A DNA stretch of 64,000 nt from an uncultured Collinsella sp. (GCA_958427145.1 CAUAAZ010000002.1:62001-126000); one strand, 5' to 3'; positions 1-8,185 are shown, counted from the first letter of the stretch. Notes: generated by a model not told the origin, from the sequence alone. Translations and numbers: made by a program.

Positions 1-79
1 GTGCGCAACGATTGAGAAGTTGCGGATGTGGGAAATGTCAATTGAAGTATTCATGCGGACTATCTTACCCGAGCGGTAC

Positions 80-116
80 AAAAAATGGAGCCTGTTCCAT
101 AAAACAGGCTCCATTT
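80..116 (-). terminator. intrinsic terminator of rpsT
   Basis: A near-perfect inverted repeat (TGGAGCCTGTT / AACAGGCTCCA, 5-nt loop) is followed on the minus strand by six T residues (positions 85-80). It lies just after the rpsT stop codon. The flanking A/T runs are symmetrical, so it could work in both directions. Positions 1-79 hold no gene or motif I recognise. Confidence 0.9.
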
Positions 117-150
117 ATGCGCGTAATCTGTTTGGTGTGAAATTTACAAC

Positions 151-417
151 TTAGGCGTTGATGCTGTTCACGAGCTTGGCAAGACCGGACTTGCGGTTGG
201 AAGCCTGGTTCTTGTGGATAACATGCTTGGCAGCAGCCATATCGAGACGCTTGGTGACGGTCTTGAGGGCAGCCTGGGCCTTCTCGGCGTCGCCCTCGGC
301 GACGGCGGACTGGACGTGCTTGGTCAGCGTCTTGAGCTCGGACTTGACAGCCTTGTTACGCATGCGAGCTGCCTCATTGGTGCGGATACGCTTCTTCTGA
401 GACTTGATGTTTGCCAC
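151..417 (-). CDS. rpsT: 30S ribosomal protein S20
   Basis: This 88-residue basic protein is a small-subunit ribosomal protein that binds 16S rRNA. It begins VANIKSQKKRIRTNEAARMRN and ends in an alanine- and lysine-rich helix, which is the usual S20 pattern and length. I chose the GTG start at 417 because the S20 signature begins exactly there and AAAGGA lies upstream; the open frame continues to 486 but that part is not S20-like. It is the last gene after comEA-comEC-holA, a common bacterial order, but it has its own promoter at 493-501 and a leader with a terminator-like hairpin. Confidence 0.97.
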   Translation of the reverse strand: MANIKSQKKRIRTNEAARMRNKAVKSELKTLTKHVQSAVAEGDAEKAQAALKTVTKRLDMAAAKHVIHKNQASNRKSGLAKLVNSINA

Positions 418-444
418 TTCTGGAGTTCCTTTCGAGTTCCTTGC

Positions 445-482
445 AAAAAATGTATGACACCTCTGAGACACGGTGAGGTCAT
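445..482 (-). promoter_or_regulatory. terminator-like hairpin in the rpsT leader
   Basis: On the minus strand, a hairpin (arms TGA-CCTC and GAGG-TG-TCA, a 2-nt bulge, 11-nt loop) is followed after four bases by six T residues at 450-445. It sits between the predicted start of transcription (about 486) and the rpsT ribosome binding site. The shape suggests attenuation or S20 feedback; the function is inferred. Confidence 0.5.
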
Positions 483-492
483 GCAAGCGCCT

Positions 493-501
493 ACTATAGC
501 A
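493..501 (-). promoter_or_regulatory. extended -10 promoter of rpsT
   Basis: The minus strand reads TGCTATAGT, an extended -10 element (TGn plus TATAGT). No good -35 hexamer is seen, as is usual for extended -10 promoters. The same nine bases occur upstream of rpmB. Confidence 0.6.
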
Positions 502-550
502 CGCTCCCCCTCAAAGGGATAGAACGAATTTGTCAAATAGGCAGGTATCA

Positions 551-1513
551 TCACGATTTTCTCAAGATGTTCGTAATCCAGAGCAAAAGCGCGGTCTGAG
601 AATCGGCCGAACCCTTGAGCGCGAGCTCCACATCGACCGCCCCCTCGAGCGCTGCGACGAGCTCTGCCATCGAAAAGCGACGTGCCCAGGTCAGGTGATT
701 CTTGACCTGCCAGGACTGGAGCTTGAGCGTTGCGGCCAGCTCACGACCCTGTCCGCGCGCATCGAGCGCTTTGGCGACGATAAGCTCGCGAATGCGGCCG
801 CACAGCAATGTGTAAGTCCACACGTAGCTCTTGGCGGGAAGTAGATTGAAGAGCTCGAGCGAGCGGCGCATGTCACGGGCCGAGACCGCATTGAGAAAGT
901 CCCAGGGTTGAACCTCGGCCGTACGTACAATCCAGCGCTCAACGTCGGCAAGCTCAATTTGCGGTGCCTCGACCATCTGGGCAAGCTTAGCCAAGTCGTT
1001 ATCGAGCATGCGAGTGTTTTCACCCGAACGCGAGACGAGTTCCTCGGCGGCCGCCGTCGAGATCGACTTGCCGTGCTGCGTCGCCATCTGCTGCACGCGG
1101 CGCGGAAGCTCCCAGCGCTTTGTGCCGGAGCAATCGATCACGGCCTTCTTGTCGATCTTGGCGATCGCCTTATACAGGCGCGTGTTCTTGGCAAGCGAGT
1201 CGGCGATGATAAGGCAAACCGTCGTGGGGCTGGGACTCGCCAGATAGTCGACAAGCCGCTCGGAGATCGCTTTGGCGAGTTTTGAGCAGCCGTCAAGGAT
1301 TACCAGGCGAAACTCGCTGCCCATGGGAAAGGTGTTGAGCGATCCGATAATCGACTCGATATCGGGGTCTTTGGTCATATCGCGCTCGTCGAGGTTGAAT
1401 TCGACCATGCCCGTCTTTTCCAGACGCGCCTTCATACGTGAGACAGCATGGTCGCGTTTGACTCCGTCGGTACCGACGATCAGATATGCCGGCAACAGAC
1501 CGGTTTCGGACAT
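551..1513 (-). CDS. holA: DNA polymerase III subunit delta
   Basis: The delta subunit of the clamp loader opens the beta sliding clamp during DNA replication. The product is about 320 residues, normal for HolA. It starts MSETGLLPAYLIVGTDGVKRDHAV, matching the N-terminal region in which delta proteins have a degenerate nucleotide-binding fold, and ends with the collar-like region LLLWITNILRKS. The ATG at 1513 has a strong GGGAGGGGAG site; the frame stays open to 1576 but without family similarity. It follows comEC closely, as in many Gram-positive genomes, so it is probably co-transcribed with the competence genes although it is a housekeeping gene. Confidence 0.93.
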   Translation of the reverse strand: MSETGLLPAYLIVGTDGVKRDHAVSRMKARLEKTGMVEFNLDERDMTKDPDIESIIGSLNTFPMGSEFRLVILDGCSKLAKAISERLVDYLASPSPTTVCLIIADSLAKNTRLYKAIAKIDKKAVIDCSGTKRWELPRRVQQMATQHGKSISTAAAEELVSRSGENTRMLDNDLAKLAQMVEAPQIELADVERWIVRTAEVQPWDFLNAVSARDMRRSLELFNLLPAKSYVWTYTLLCGRIRELIVAKALDARGQGRELAATLKLQSWQVKNHLTWARRFSMAELVAALEGAVDVELALKGSADSQTALLLWITNILRKS

Positions 1514-1591
1514 CGCGCTCCCCTCCCGCAGACCTTCGTATTCGTTCCGTGCCATTCTAGCCCAGGGACCCACCACACGCCAACGACGTCC

Positions 1592-3895
1592 TCACGGTCG
1601 CTGGCATCGCATCGCAAAGCCATTCGCAGTCGGCATGACGGTAATGTCGCCGTGTTCGATAGTGCACGCGAACGCACCGCCCGCTTCCTGAACGGCATCG
1701 ATGCAGGCATCCGACGGATGACCGTATCGATTCCCCTTGCCGGCGCTCGCGAGGGAAAGCTCGGGTCTCAGGACGTCCAGCAACTCACCATCGACTGAAA
1801 CCTTGGAGCCGTGATGCCCAAGTTTAAGGACATCGATATCCCCCACCTCCTGCACGAATTCCCGTTCTTGGTCGAGCTCGGCATCGCCGGTGAGGAGCAT
1901 ACGCAGGCCCTTGCCTTCCTGAACATAAGAGAGCAGCAGGACAAGCGAGTCATCATTTCCCTCGCCATCCACGGACTCGAATGGCCACATCACGCGGGCG
2001 CAAAATGAGCCGATGTCGACCGTATCCCCAAGGCGCACCTGCCGATACTCAACGCCAGGTCGGTTCAATACCTCGGCAGGAGCATCCTCCAGCGCATCCG
2101 CCGCCACGGCAATCGTTCTGACCGAAAACTGTTCGAGCAAGGCAGGCAGACCACCCCAGTGGTCCTCATCCCAATGCGTAACAAAGACGGCATCGATATG
2201 GTGCACGTTATTGCGAACCAACGCCGCCACCACGCGCTCGTCGAGCCCGCAGTCGACGAGTGCCACTGCGCTGCCCTGGCGAATAAGAATCGCATCGGCC
2301 TGGCCCACATCGAGCACCGTCACCGAAGGCGGCGCGAATCGATCCCAGTAGACGTACGGAATCGCAGCCAAGAGCACCAGGCATGCAAGCCCCACCGCCA
2401 TAGGACGTGCGCGGGGACGCGGCCACCAGACCAGCAGAACCGCCAGCACACACGGCACTAGGTAAATCCACATGCTATCGGGCGGCACGCTCACGGATGC
2501 ACCCGGCACGGCGGCAAACAGCTGCTCGAAGAACAGCGCGCAACGGGCGGCAATCATGGGCACAACGAGCGCCCAAGTCCGCAACGGCGCCACGAGCGAA
2601 AAGGGAACCAGCACGATCGACACAGCAAGCAGCACGCTCACCACCGGACCGATGACCGCATTTGCCAGCGGAGCAATGAGCGAGAACGTACCGAAGGCGG
2701 GAATGGTAATGGGAAGAGTCGCCAGTTGCGAGCACAGCGTGACGGAAAGCATGCTGGCAACGCCCGATGACACACCCAGCTCACCCAAAGCGTAGGTCGC
2801 ATAGGGGCAAAAGCACAGAATGGCTAAGACGCTGGCACATGAAAGCTGAAAGCCCATCTCGAACAGCACCGTCGGTCGCAGTAGCACAAAGATGGACATG
2901 GTTACGAAGAGCGCCGATGCGCCGTGCCGGCGACGCCCCGCGCCGTTTACGACAAGCGTAGCGAACACCATGCAGCACGCGCGCACGGCCGAGGGAGACG
3001 CGCCCGTAAAGGCAGCGTAGCCCACAAGCGCCATCGCCAATATCGCCCGCTTAACACCACGTGAGCAGCGAGTTTTTTGCAATACACCCTCGATTACAAA
3101 TCCCACGATAGCCAAATGGCTGCCGGAGACGGCTATAAGATGCGCCGTTCCCGTCACCGAAAACCAGTCGCCCGCCGGCTGGGCGCGTAGCTCGGCCGAA
3201 CGACCGCAGACGACACCGGCTATGAGCGCACGCGCCGGGTCGGTCGCAGGCGCGATGGACGCTAGCAGCCCATTTCGCAGCCGAAGCAGCGGCCCAGGAG
3301 AGCCCTCATCGACCGGCACAATCCGAACGGCTTGAACCTTGCGCACCTCGCCTCGGAGCACGCGCGATCGTCCATATGCATCGTTCTCAAAACGTGAAAC
3401 GCGACCGATAACACGCACGTGCGCCCCGGCCTTGAGCTCGCGGTCACACGACAGGCGAACCGTTGCCAAGTTCTTACCGTCCGCGCGCGCCTCGCAGGTA
3501 TAGGAATACACGTCGTCGTTTATGGATGAATCACCCTGCACGACAAACTCGAGGCTGCTTGCCGCTCGACCGTCGAGCGCCTTCGAGGCGCCTAGCGTGC
3601 CCACAGCCCACCACGCCGAGACGACCGCTCCCGCCACGAGACCGACGGACGCGGCATACAGCCACCGCTTCCAAGGGGCAAGCCGCGCACAAGATTGAGC
3701 CAGCACAACGAATACCGCCGCCGCAACGGGAATGGCCCATAGCAGCCCGACCGCCGGCGCCTGCTCCCTCAGCAGCGCATCAGCGGCCACGTTGAGCACC
3801 AAGGCGCAGCTCATGCACATGCCGGCACACAGGGCCATCGTCCACGGCATCAGGGGCCGCGGAGGCATCACATGTTCGCGCTCGGTCGCACTCAT
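1592..3895 (-). CDS. comEC: ComEC/Rec2 DNA-uptake channel with metallo-beta-lactamase domain
   Basis: ComEC is the inner-membrane channel that carries single-stranded DNA into the cell during natural transformation. The 767-residue protein has an N-terminal group of hydrophobic segments, the competence membrane domain (GLLASIAPATDPARALIAGVVCG and the LIAVSGSHLAIVG motif), further membrane helices, and a C-terminal metallo-beta-lactamase-like domain with VTVLDVGQADAILI and HWDEDHWGG (HxDxDH metal motif). Length and domain order are complete. The ATG at 3895 overlaps the comEA stop by four bases (ATGA), so translation is probably coupled. No frameshift is visible, so the uptake channel looks intact. 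Confidence 0.95.
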   Translation of the reverse strand: MSATEREHVMPPRPLMPWTMALCAGMCMSCALVLNVAADALLREQAPAVGLLWAIPVAAAVFVVLAQSCARLAPWKRWLYAASVGLVAGAVVSAWWAVGTLGASKALDGRAASSLEFVVQGDSSINDDVYSYTCEARADGKNLATVRLSCDRELKAGAHVRVIGRVSRFENDAYGRSRVLRGEVRKVQAVRIVPVDEGSPGPLLRLRNGLLASIAPATDPARALIAGVVCGRSAELRAQPAGDWFSVTGTAHLIAVSGSHLAIVGFVIEGVLQKTRCSRGVKRAILAMALVGYAAFTGASPSAVRACCMVFATLVVNGAGRRRHGASALFVTMSIFVLLRPTVLFEMGFQLSCASVLAILCFCPYATYALGELGVSSGVASMLSVTLCSQLATLPITIPAFGTFSLIAPLANAVIGPVVSVLLAVSIVLVPFSLVAPLRTWALVVPMIAARCALFFEQLFAAVPGASVSVPPDSMWIYLVPCVLAVLLVWWPRPRARPMAVGLACLVLLAAIPYVYWDRFAPPSVTVLDVGQADAILIRQGSAVALVDCGLDERVVAALVRNNVHHIDAVFVTHWDEDHWGGLPALLEQFSVRTIAVAADALEDAPAEVLNRPGVEYRQVRLGDTVDIGSFCARVMWPFESVDGEGNDDSLVLLLSYVQEGKGLRMLLTGDAELDQEREFVQEVGDIDVLKLGHHGSKVSVDGELLDVLRPELSLASAGKGNRYGHPSDACIDAVQEAGGAFACTIEHGDITVMPTANGFAMRCQRP

Positions 3896-4605
3896 ACGCA
3901 GATGCAATCTTTGATTTTGGCAAGCTTCTTCTCGCCGATTCCCGACACACGCATCAGATCGTCAACCGAGGCAAAAGCACCGTTCTTTGTACGCTCATCG
4001 ATAATCGACTGTGCCATGGAGGGACCGATGCCCGAGAGCGTCTGCAGCTCTGCCGCGCTTGCCGTATTGATGTTGACTAGGCCCGTTGCGCCACTCACGC
4101 CCAATGATGCGGAAGCCCCACCATCAACACCGGCTTCCGCAATGGACGCCTGCTGCTCCCCCACCGTTGGAACGTGAATCTTCTGCCCATCGACGACCTT
4201 GGATGCCCGATTGAGCCCCGTAACGTCTGCCTCGGGCGCCAGCCCGCCGGCGGCATCTATCGCCTGAGCCACCCGCGCGCCGTCCTTGACGCGATATACA
4301 CCGGGCGACACAACGGCACCATCAACATCGACATAAACCTCTGCCGCGGCAGACGCCTTAGTCGAAGAACCTTCGGATGTCTTTCCGCTCGAGGCATCAC
4401 CGGATCCCGGCTCCACCAACGAGCCCGAACCGTCAGTGCGCTCAAACGACACGCCACCGGCACCGCCGCCAAGGTTCGCCATCGCCAGTCCACTCGCCAT
4501 CGCAATGACGACCAATATCGCCATCACCACTGCCTTATGACCGAACAGCTTGTCCGCCAAGCGGTCCATCCGTTTGACTCGTTCGTGTTGTTCGCGCTGC
4601 GCCAT
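3892..4605 (-). CDS. comEA: ComEA competence DNA receptor
   Basis: ComEA binds incoming double-stranded DNA at the outer face of the membrane and passes it to ComEC. The 237-residue protein has a cytoplasmic stub, one membrane helix (AVVMAILVVIAMASGLAMA), a Ser/Gly-rich linker, an SLBB-type domain (YVDVDGAVVSPGVYRV) and a C-terminal helix-hairpin-helix pair (VNINTASAAELQTLSGIGP and LMRVSGIGEKKLAKI). The start at 4605 is chosen for its GGGAGG site; the frame extends to 4683 without similarity. It is the first gene of comEA-comEC-holA. A motif shared with the comM-dprA operon lies 76 bp upstream (4681-4700). Confidence 0.94.
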   Translation of the reverse strand: MAQREQHERVKRMDRLADKLFGHKAVVMAILVVIAMASGLAMANLGGGAGGVSFERTDGSGSLVEPGSGDASSGKTSEGSSTKASAAAEVYVDVDGAVVSPGVYRVKDGARVAQAIDAAGGLAPEADVTGLNRASKVVDGQKIHVPTVGEQQASIAEAGVDGGASASLGVSGATGLVNINTASAAELQTLSGIGPSMAQSIIDERTKNGAFASVDDLMRVSGIGEKKLAKIKDCICV

Positions 4606-4662
4606 AGAAAAACCTCCCAACACCATCGTGTCAGGAAGGGAGCTCCGCAACAGCCACGCTCC

Positions 4663-4674
4663 AAAACCGGTTTT
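4663..4674. promoter_or_regulatory. 12-bp perfect palindrome upstream of comEA
   Basis: AAAACCGGTTTT is a perfect palindrome between the comEA start and the shared competence motif. It could be an operator, or part of a T/A-rich promoter region; nothing in the sequence identifies the binding protein. Confidence 0.3.
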
Positions 4675-4680
4675 AGCGGT

Positions 4681-4700
4681 CAAACCAAAAACCGACCAAA
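4681..4700 (-). promoter_or_regulatory. candidate competence box upstream of comEA
   Basis: The plus strand reads CAAACCAAAAACCGACCAAA. It matches 18 of 20 bases at 34146-34165, in front of the yraN-comM-dprA operon, at nearly the same distance from the first start codon (76 and 72 bp). Within it, ACCAAA occurs twice 11 bp apart, about one helical turn. That it is a regulator site is inferred. Confidence 0.55.
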
Positions 4701-4769
4701 ACCTTGCACAAATCTGTCCATTTATTCAGCCACACGTCAGCAAATGGACACTTAGCCGCAAAATGCCCA

Positions 4770-4810
4770 GATAGAAATAGACCGACGATGCAGGCGCATC
4801 GTCGGTCTAT
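4770..4810 (-). terminator. intrinsic terminator of thiI
   Basis: A 14-bp perfect stem (TAGACCGACGATGC at 4778-4791 with its complement at 4796-4809) with a 4-nt loop is followed on the minus strand by TTTCTAT. It separates the thiI transcript from the comEA promoter region. Confidence 0.88.
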
Positions 4811-4818
4811 GCACAAAG

Positions 4819-6063
4819 TTACTCGTGATCTTGGTAAATCTCACGCGGAGCAAGCTCCGAATGTTTGCGTTTTAAGGTCTTAGGGGCCTTATACGTGTTG
4901 CTCTCGAAGTCGATGTACTCGGTCTGCTTGAGCAGGCGCTCGATCATCTCCTCATGATCGAACAACTCCCAGGCCTCATGCACGGCATCGAGTTTAGCGT
5001 GCGTCTCGGGACGGCGCGGCATAAACAGCGTGCAGCAGTCGGGAGCGGCCTCAGTCGAGATATCGAACGTACCGATCTCCTCGGCACGCGCAATGATCTC
5101 CTGCTTGTCCGAACCGATGAGAGGACGGAACACGGGGATCTTCACGGCCTCGTTGACGGCCATGATATTCTCAAGCGTTTGGGAGGCAACCTGTCCAAGC
5201 GATTCGCCCGTCACGATGGCCTTGGCGCCCTCGATGTGTGCAATGCGCTCGGCAACCGAATACATAATGCGGCGATACATGATCACGCGCAGGTTGCTGG
5301 GACAGGTGACCGAAATCTCACGCTGGCAGTCGCCAAACGGCACCACGTACAGGCGGCCGATCTGGACACCCGGCTCAAGCGCACGGATGATGTCCTGCAC
5401 CAGATACTCACTCGTATCGGGCGTCTGCGGACGACCAGAGAAATGTACCGGCACGCACACCGCGCCGCGACGCGCGAGCATCCAGGTCGCCACCGGAGAA
5501 TCGATACCCGACGACAGCAGCGTCACGACCTTGCCGGCAGAACCCACCGGCAGACCGCCCACGCCGCGCTCGGAGCGCGCGTACACATAAACGCTACCCT
5601 GGACCACCAGTACGTGCACCATCGCATCGGGGTCGTGCATTTGAACCTTTTTATCGGGGAAGGCCTCACACAGCACCTCACCCACCTGACGATTGATGTC
5701 AATCGAGGTAAGCTCATAGTCAGTATTGGAGCGCTTGGCGTGCACCTTAAAAGAATCGAAGGAACCAAACTCGCGCAGCGCCTTCACGGCGGCGGCGCAG
5801 TACTCCTGCGAGTCGCGGTTGGTGTGATACGCCAAAGACACACGTGCAACGCCGGGAACAGTGCGAATGACACGCGCCGCCTCATCGGCCTGATGCTCGT
5901 TAAAGGTCACGAGGATATAACCGGAAATTCGAGACACGGCATTCACGGAAAAGGCGGCCAAGGCCGCCTTGATGTTATCCATGAGGATATGCTCAAAATG
6001 TGCGCGGTTCTTACCCTTCAGTCCAACCTCGTGATAGTGGACCAGGCAGACGCGAGCCGCCAT
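4819..6063 (-). CDS. thiI: tRNA 4-thiouridine synthetase ThiI
   Basis: ThiI adenylates uridine 8 of tRNA and transfers sulfur to it; in some bacteria it also serves thiamine thiazole synthesis. The 414-residue protein has the N-terminal ferredoxin-like region and THUMP domain (about 60-165), then the PP-loop ATPase motif SSGIDSPVA at 184-192. It ends soon after the PP-loop domain and has no C-terminal rhodanese domain, so sulfur transfer must use another carrier or a direct cysteine desulfurase route. The stop codon of rpoZ abuts its ATG, which places it at the end of mihF-gmk-rpoZ-thiI. Confidence 0.95.
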   Translation of the reverse strand: MAARVCLVHYHEVGLKGKNRAHFEHILMDNIKAALAAFSVNAVSRISGYILVTFNEHQADEAARVIRTVPGVARVSLAYHTNRDSQEYCAAAVKALREFGSFDSFKVHAKRSNTDYELTSIDINRQVGEVLCEAFPDKKVQMHDPDAMVHVLVVQGSVYVYARSERGVGGLPVGSAGKVVTLLSSGIDSPVATWMLARRGAVCVPVHFSGRPQTPDTSEYLVQDIIRALEPGVQIGRLYVVPFGDCQREISVTCPSNLRVIMYRRIMYSVAERIAHIEGAKAIVTGESLGQVASQTLENIMAVNEAVKIPVFRPLIGSDKQEIIARAEEIGTFDISTEAAPDCCTLFMPRRPETHAKLDAVHEAWELFDHEEMIERLLKQTEYIDFESNTYKAPKTLKRKHSELAPREIYQDHE

Positions 6064-6345
6064 TTAGGCTTCAGCAACCTTGTGGCCGAGCGCCTTCTCG
6101 TAACGGGCCTCGTCGTAAGAGATGTCGCCGTCGACAATCTCGTCCATAGCCATCGAAATGGTATCGGCACCGGAAAGCCCGATGGTGATGTCATCGACAT
6201 CCTGGACGGCAAGCACGCGGTTGTGCTGGCCACGCAGCATGCTGTTAATGTCGCAGGCGCGCTTGGAGGCAAGCGAAGCGAGCAGGAAGCGGTTGTGATC
6301 GGTCTTCTCCAGAAGATCGTCAATGCAAGGCTTTACAACGGACAC
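6064..6345 (-). CDS. rpoZ: DNA-directed RNA polymerase subunit omega
   Basis: Omega is the small subunit that helps fold and assemble the beta-prime subunit of RNA polymerase. The 93-residue product starts VVKPCIDDLLEKTDHNRFLLASLASKRACDIN after the first two residues, matching the conserved omega N-terminus. The start is GTG at 6345, just downstream of gmk, with a GAGG site. The gene order gmk-rpoZ is classic and supports the call despite the small size. Confidence 0.92.
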   Translation of the reverse strand: MSVVKPCIDDLLEKTDHNRFLLASLASKRACDINSMLRGQHNRVLAVQDVDDITIGLSGADTISMAMDEIVDGDISYDEARYEKALGHKVAEA

Positions 6346-6350
6346 GGACC

Positions 6351-6920
6351 TCAGATCCTTTCATGCATATCGAGAACGCGAACGAGCTCATCGGTCGCGC
6401 GGTCGAGATCGTCATTAACCACGACGTCGTCGTAGCGGTCGGCAAGGGCAAGCTCATCGGCGGCGTTTGCCATACGCAGCTCAATCGTCTCGGGCGTCTC
6501 GGTACCGCGACCGACCAGGCGCTCGCGGAGTACCTCAAGCGAAGGCGGCTTGATAAAGATCAACACGGCCTCGGGGAAACGCTCCTTCACCTGCAGGGCG
6601 CCCTGGACATCGATCTCCAAAATCAGAGATGCGCCAGAGGCGAGCTTGGATGTGACCTCGCTCACCAACGTGCCGTAGCAGTTACCGTGGACCTCGGCCC
6701 ACTCAACAAACTCACCGTTTGCCACGCGGCGGTCGAACTCCTCGCGCGTCAGAAAAAAGTAGTTGACGCCGTCGACCTCACCTTTGCGTGGTGCTCGCGT
6801 GGTAGCCGAAACCGTCAGGCCCAGGTTCGAGCGGCGCTCGCGCACACGAGTGACGAGCGTACCCTTCCCTGCGCCTGACGGTCCAGAAATCACAAAGAGT
6901 TTGGAATCCTGAGCGCTCAC
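6351..6920 (-). CDS. gmk: guanylate kinase
   Basis: Guanylate kinase converts GMP to GDP with ATP in purine nucleotide synthesis and recycling. The 189-residue protein has the P-loop GPSGAGKGT at residues 13-21, the GMP-binding stretch SATTRAPRKGEVDGVNYFF, and EWAEVHGNCYGT. Length and motifs are normal. The start is GTG at 6920, which directly abuts the mihF stop codon. It forms an operon with mihF, rpoZ and thiI. Confidence 0.96.
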   Translation of the reverse strand: MSAQDSKLFVISGPSGAGKGTLVTRVRERRSNLGLTVSATTRAPRKGEVDGVNYFFLTREEFDRRVANGEFVEWAEVHGNCYGTLVSEVTSKLASGASLILEIDVQGALQVKERFPEAVLIFIKPPSLEVLRERLVGRGTETPETIELRMANAADELALADRYDDVVVNDDLDRATDELVRVLDMHERI

Positions 6921-7229
6921 TTATTTGGTCAGCTGCTCGAGGAGCTGCTCGCGCTGACGGACGCCGAGGCCCTGGACGCGACGGGTAGCGGAGATACCAA
7001 GCTCCTCCATGATCTTGGCGGCCTTGGCCTTGCCATAACCAGGAAGAGACTCGATGAGGGTGGAAACCTTCATGCGGGAAGCGATGGGGTCATCGGAGTT
7101 GAGCACGGACTCGAGGGACTTCTCGCCCTTCTTGATCTGCTCGCGAAGCTCAGCGCGGGCGTGACGTGCGGCAGCAGCCTTCTCAAGAGCCTGCTTGCGC
7201 TGCTCATCGGTAAGCTGAGGGAGTGCCAT
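6921..7229 (-). CDS. mihF: actinobacterial integration host factor (mIHF)
   Basis: This small nucleoid protein bends DNA and is the actinobacterial counterpart, unrelated in sequence, of the proteobacterial IHF. The 102-residue product has a helical N-terminal part and the conserved helix-two-turn-helix region ESLPGYGKAKAAKIMEELGISATRRVQGLGVRQREQLL. The ATG at 7229 is preceded by GGAGGT. It lies directly upstream of gmk, as in mycobacteria and streptomycetes, and this is one of the best indicators that the genome is actinobacterial. Confidence 0.93.
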   Translation of the reverse strand: MALPQLTDEQRKQALEKAAAARHARAELREQIKKGEKSLESVLNSDDPIASRMKVSTLIESLPGYGKAKAAKIMEELGISATRRVQGLGVRQREQLLEQLTK

Positions 7230-7273
7230 TCGTACCTCCAAATAGTTGGGTTATATCTGATTCAATAATTGGC

Positions 7274-7282
7274 ATTTTAGCA
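7274..7282 (-). promoter_or_regulatory. extended -10 promoter of mihF
   Basis: The minus strand reads TGCTAAAAT, an extended -10 element 45 bp upstream of the mihF start. No strong -35 is seen. It would drive mihF-gmk-rpoZ-thiI. Confidence 0.5.
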
Positions 7283-7365
7283 CGTAGAACGTACAAAATG
7301 CCCAATCGCGGCTCCATAGGTTAGACGATACCCGCAAAAAGTGCAATATACTGCGCCCAAAGTTA

Positions 7366-7423
7366 AGCCCCTGACCTGCGATTCCACACAAAGGATGGGA
7401 AAGTTTACGCAGGCACAGGGGCT
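7366..7423. other. large stem-loop between mihF and pyrF
   Basis: Two complementary blocks, AGCCCCTG with CTGCG and their complements, flank a loop of about 28 nt. It follows the pyrF stop by about 45 bp and could end the pyr transcript, but neither strand has a clear T run after the stem. It may instead be part of a small RNA. Confidence 0.4.
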
Positions 7424-7468
7424 ATTTTGTGCTAATGAGACCCAAAAGTGGTGACTTAGGGGAATCTT

Positions 7469-8185
7469 TTAGGCGACGTTTTCGACCAGCTCGGCGACGA
7501 TGGCGTCAAAGGCGGCAACCGGATCGTCGGCGCCGGTGATGGGACGGCCCACCACAATGTGGCTTGCGCCACGCTCGATAGCCTGGGAAGGCGTCGCCAC
7601 GCGGGACTGGTCACCAAGGGCGGCACCCACCGGACGCACACCCGGAGTCACGATCAGGGCATCAGGACCCAGCAGCTCACGCATGTCGTGAGCCTCCATC
7701 GGCGAGCACACGATGCCATCAATGCCACTGTCCTGAGCGAGCTTTGCCAGGCGGGCGGCCTCCTCGGCCACGGGCGACTCGACGCCGATCTCGCTCAAGG
7801 CATCCTGATTCATGCTCGTGAGCACGGTGATGGCGACGAGCTTGGCGCGGTCCTCGCGCGCCTCCTCGGCACCCTCGCGGCAGGCAGCGAGCATGGCGCC
7901 CGAACCCAAGCCGTGGACCGAAAGCAGGTCGGCACCGGCAAGCGAGGCCGAGCGGGCGGCACCGCGAACCTGATGCGGAATATCATGGAACTTGAGGTCG
8001 AGGAAGACCTTAAAGCCCAGGTCCTTAAAGGTTTTGACGATCTCGGGGCCCTCAGCGTAATAGAGCGTCATGCCAACCTTGAGCCAGGCGGCATGGCCCG
8101 AAAGCTCGTGGGCGAGCTCGAGCGCACGCTCACGATCGCAGTCGAGGGCGACGATTACGCGGTCGCGGGCATCGGTCCCTAGCAT
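7469..8185 (-). CDS. pyrF: orotidine 5'-phosphate decarboxylase
   Basis: PyrF removes CO2 from OMP to make UMP, the last step of de novo pyrimidine synthesis. The 238-residue protein carries the active-site segment FLDLKFHDIP (Asp63, Lys65, Asp68), the TPGVRP phosphate loop, and GRPITGADDP near the C-terminus, as in the short bacterial type. The ATG at 8185 overlaps the end of pyrD by seven bases; the open frame reaches 8275 but that part reads through pyrD. It is the last gene of the pyr operon. Confidence 0.96.
   Translation of the reverse strand: MLGTDARDRVIVALDCDRERALELAHELSGHAAWLKVGMTLYYAEGPEIVKTFKDLGFKVFLDLKFHDIPHQVRGAARSASLAGADLLSVHGLGSGAMLAACREGAEEAREDRAKLVAITVLTSMNQDALSEIGVESPVAEEAARLAKLAQDSGIDGIVCSPMEAHDMRELLGPDALIVTPGVRPVGAALGDQSRVATPSQAIERGASHIVVGRPITGADDPVAAFDAIVAELVENVA

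Noticed and set aside
1..79. A gene fragment at the left edge
   Set aside because: No frame shows a start, ribosome site or protein similarity; the stretch appears to be plain intergenic DNA.
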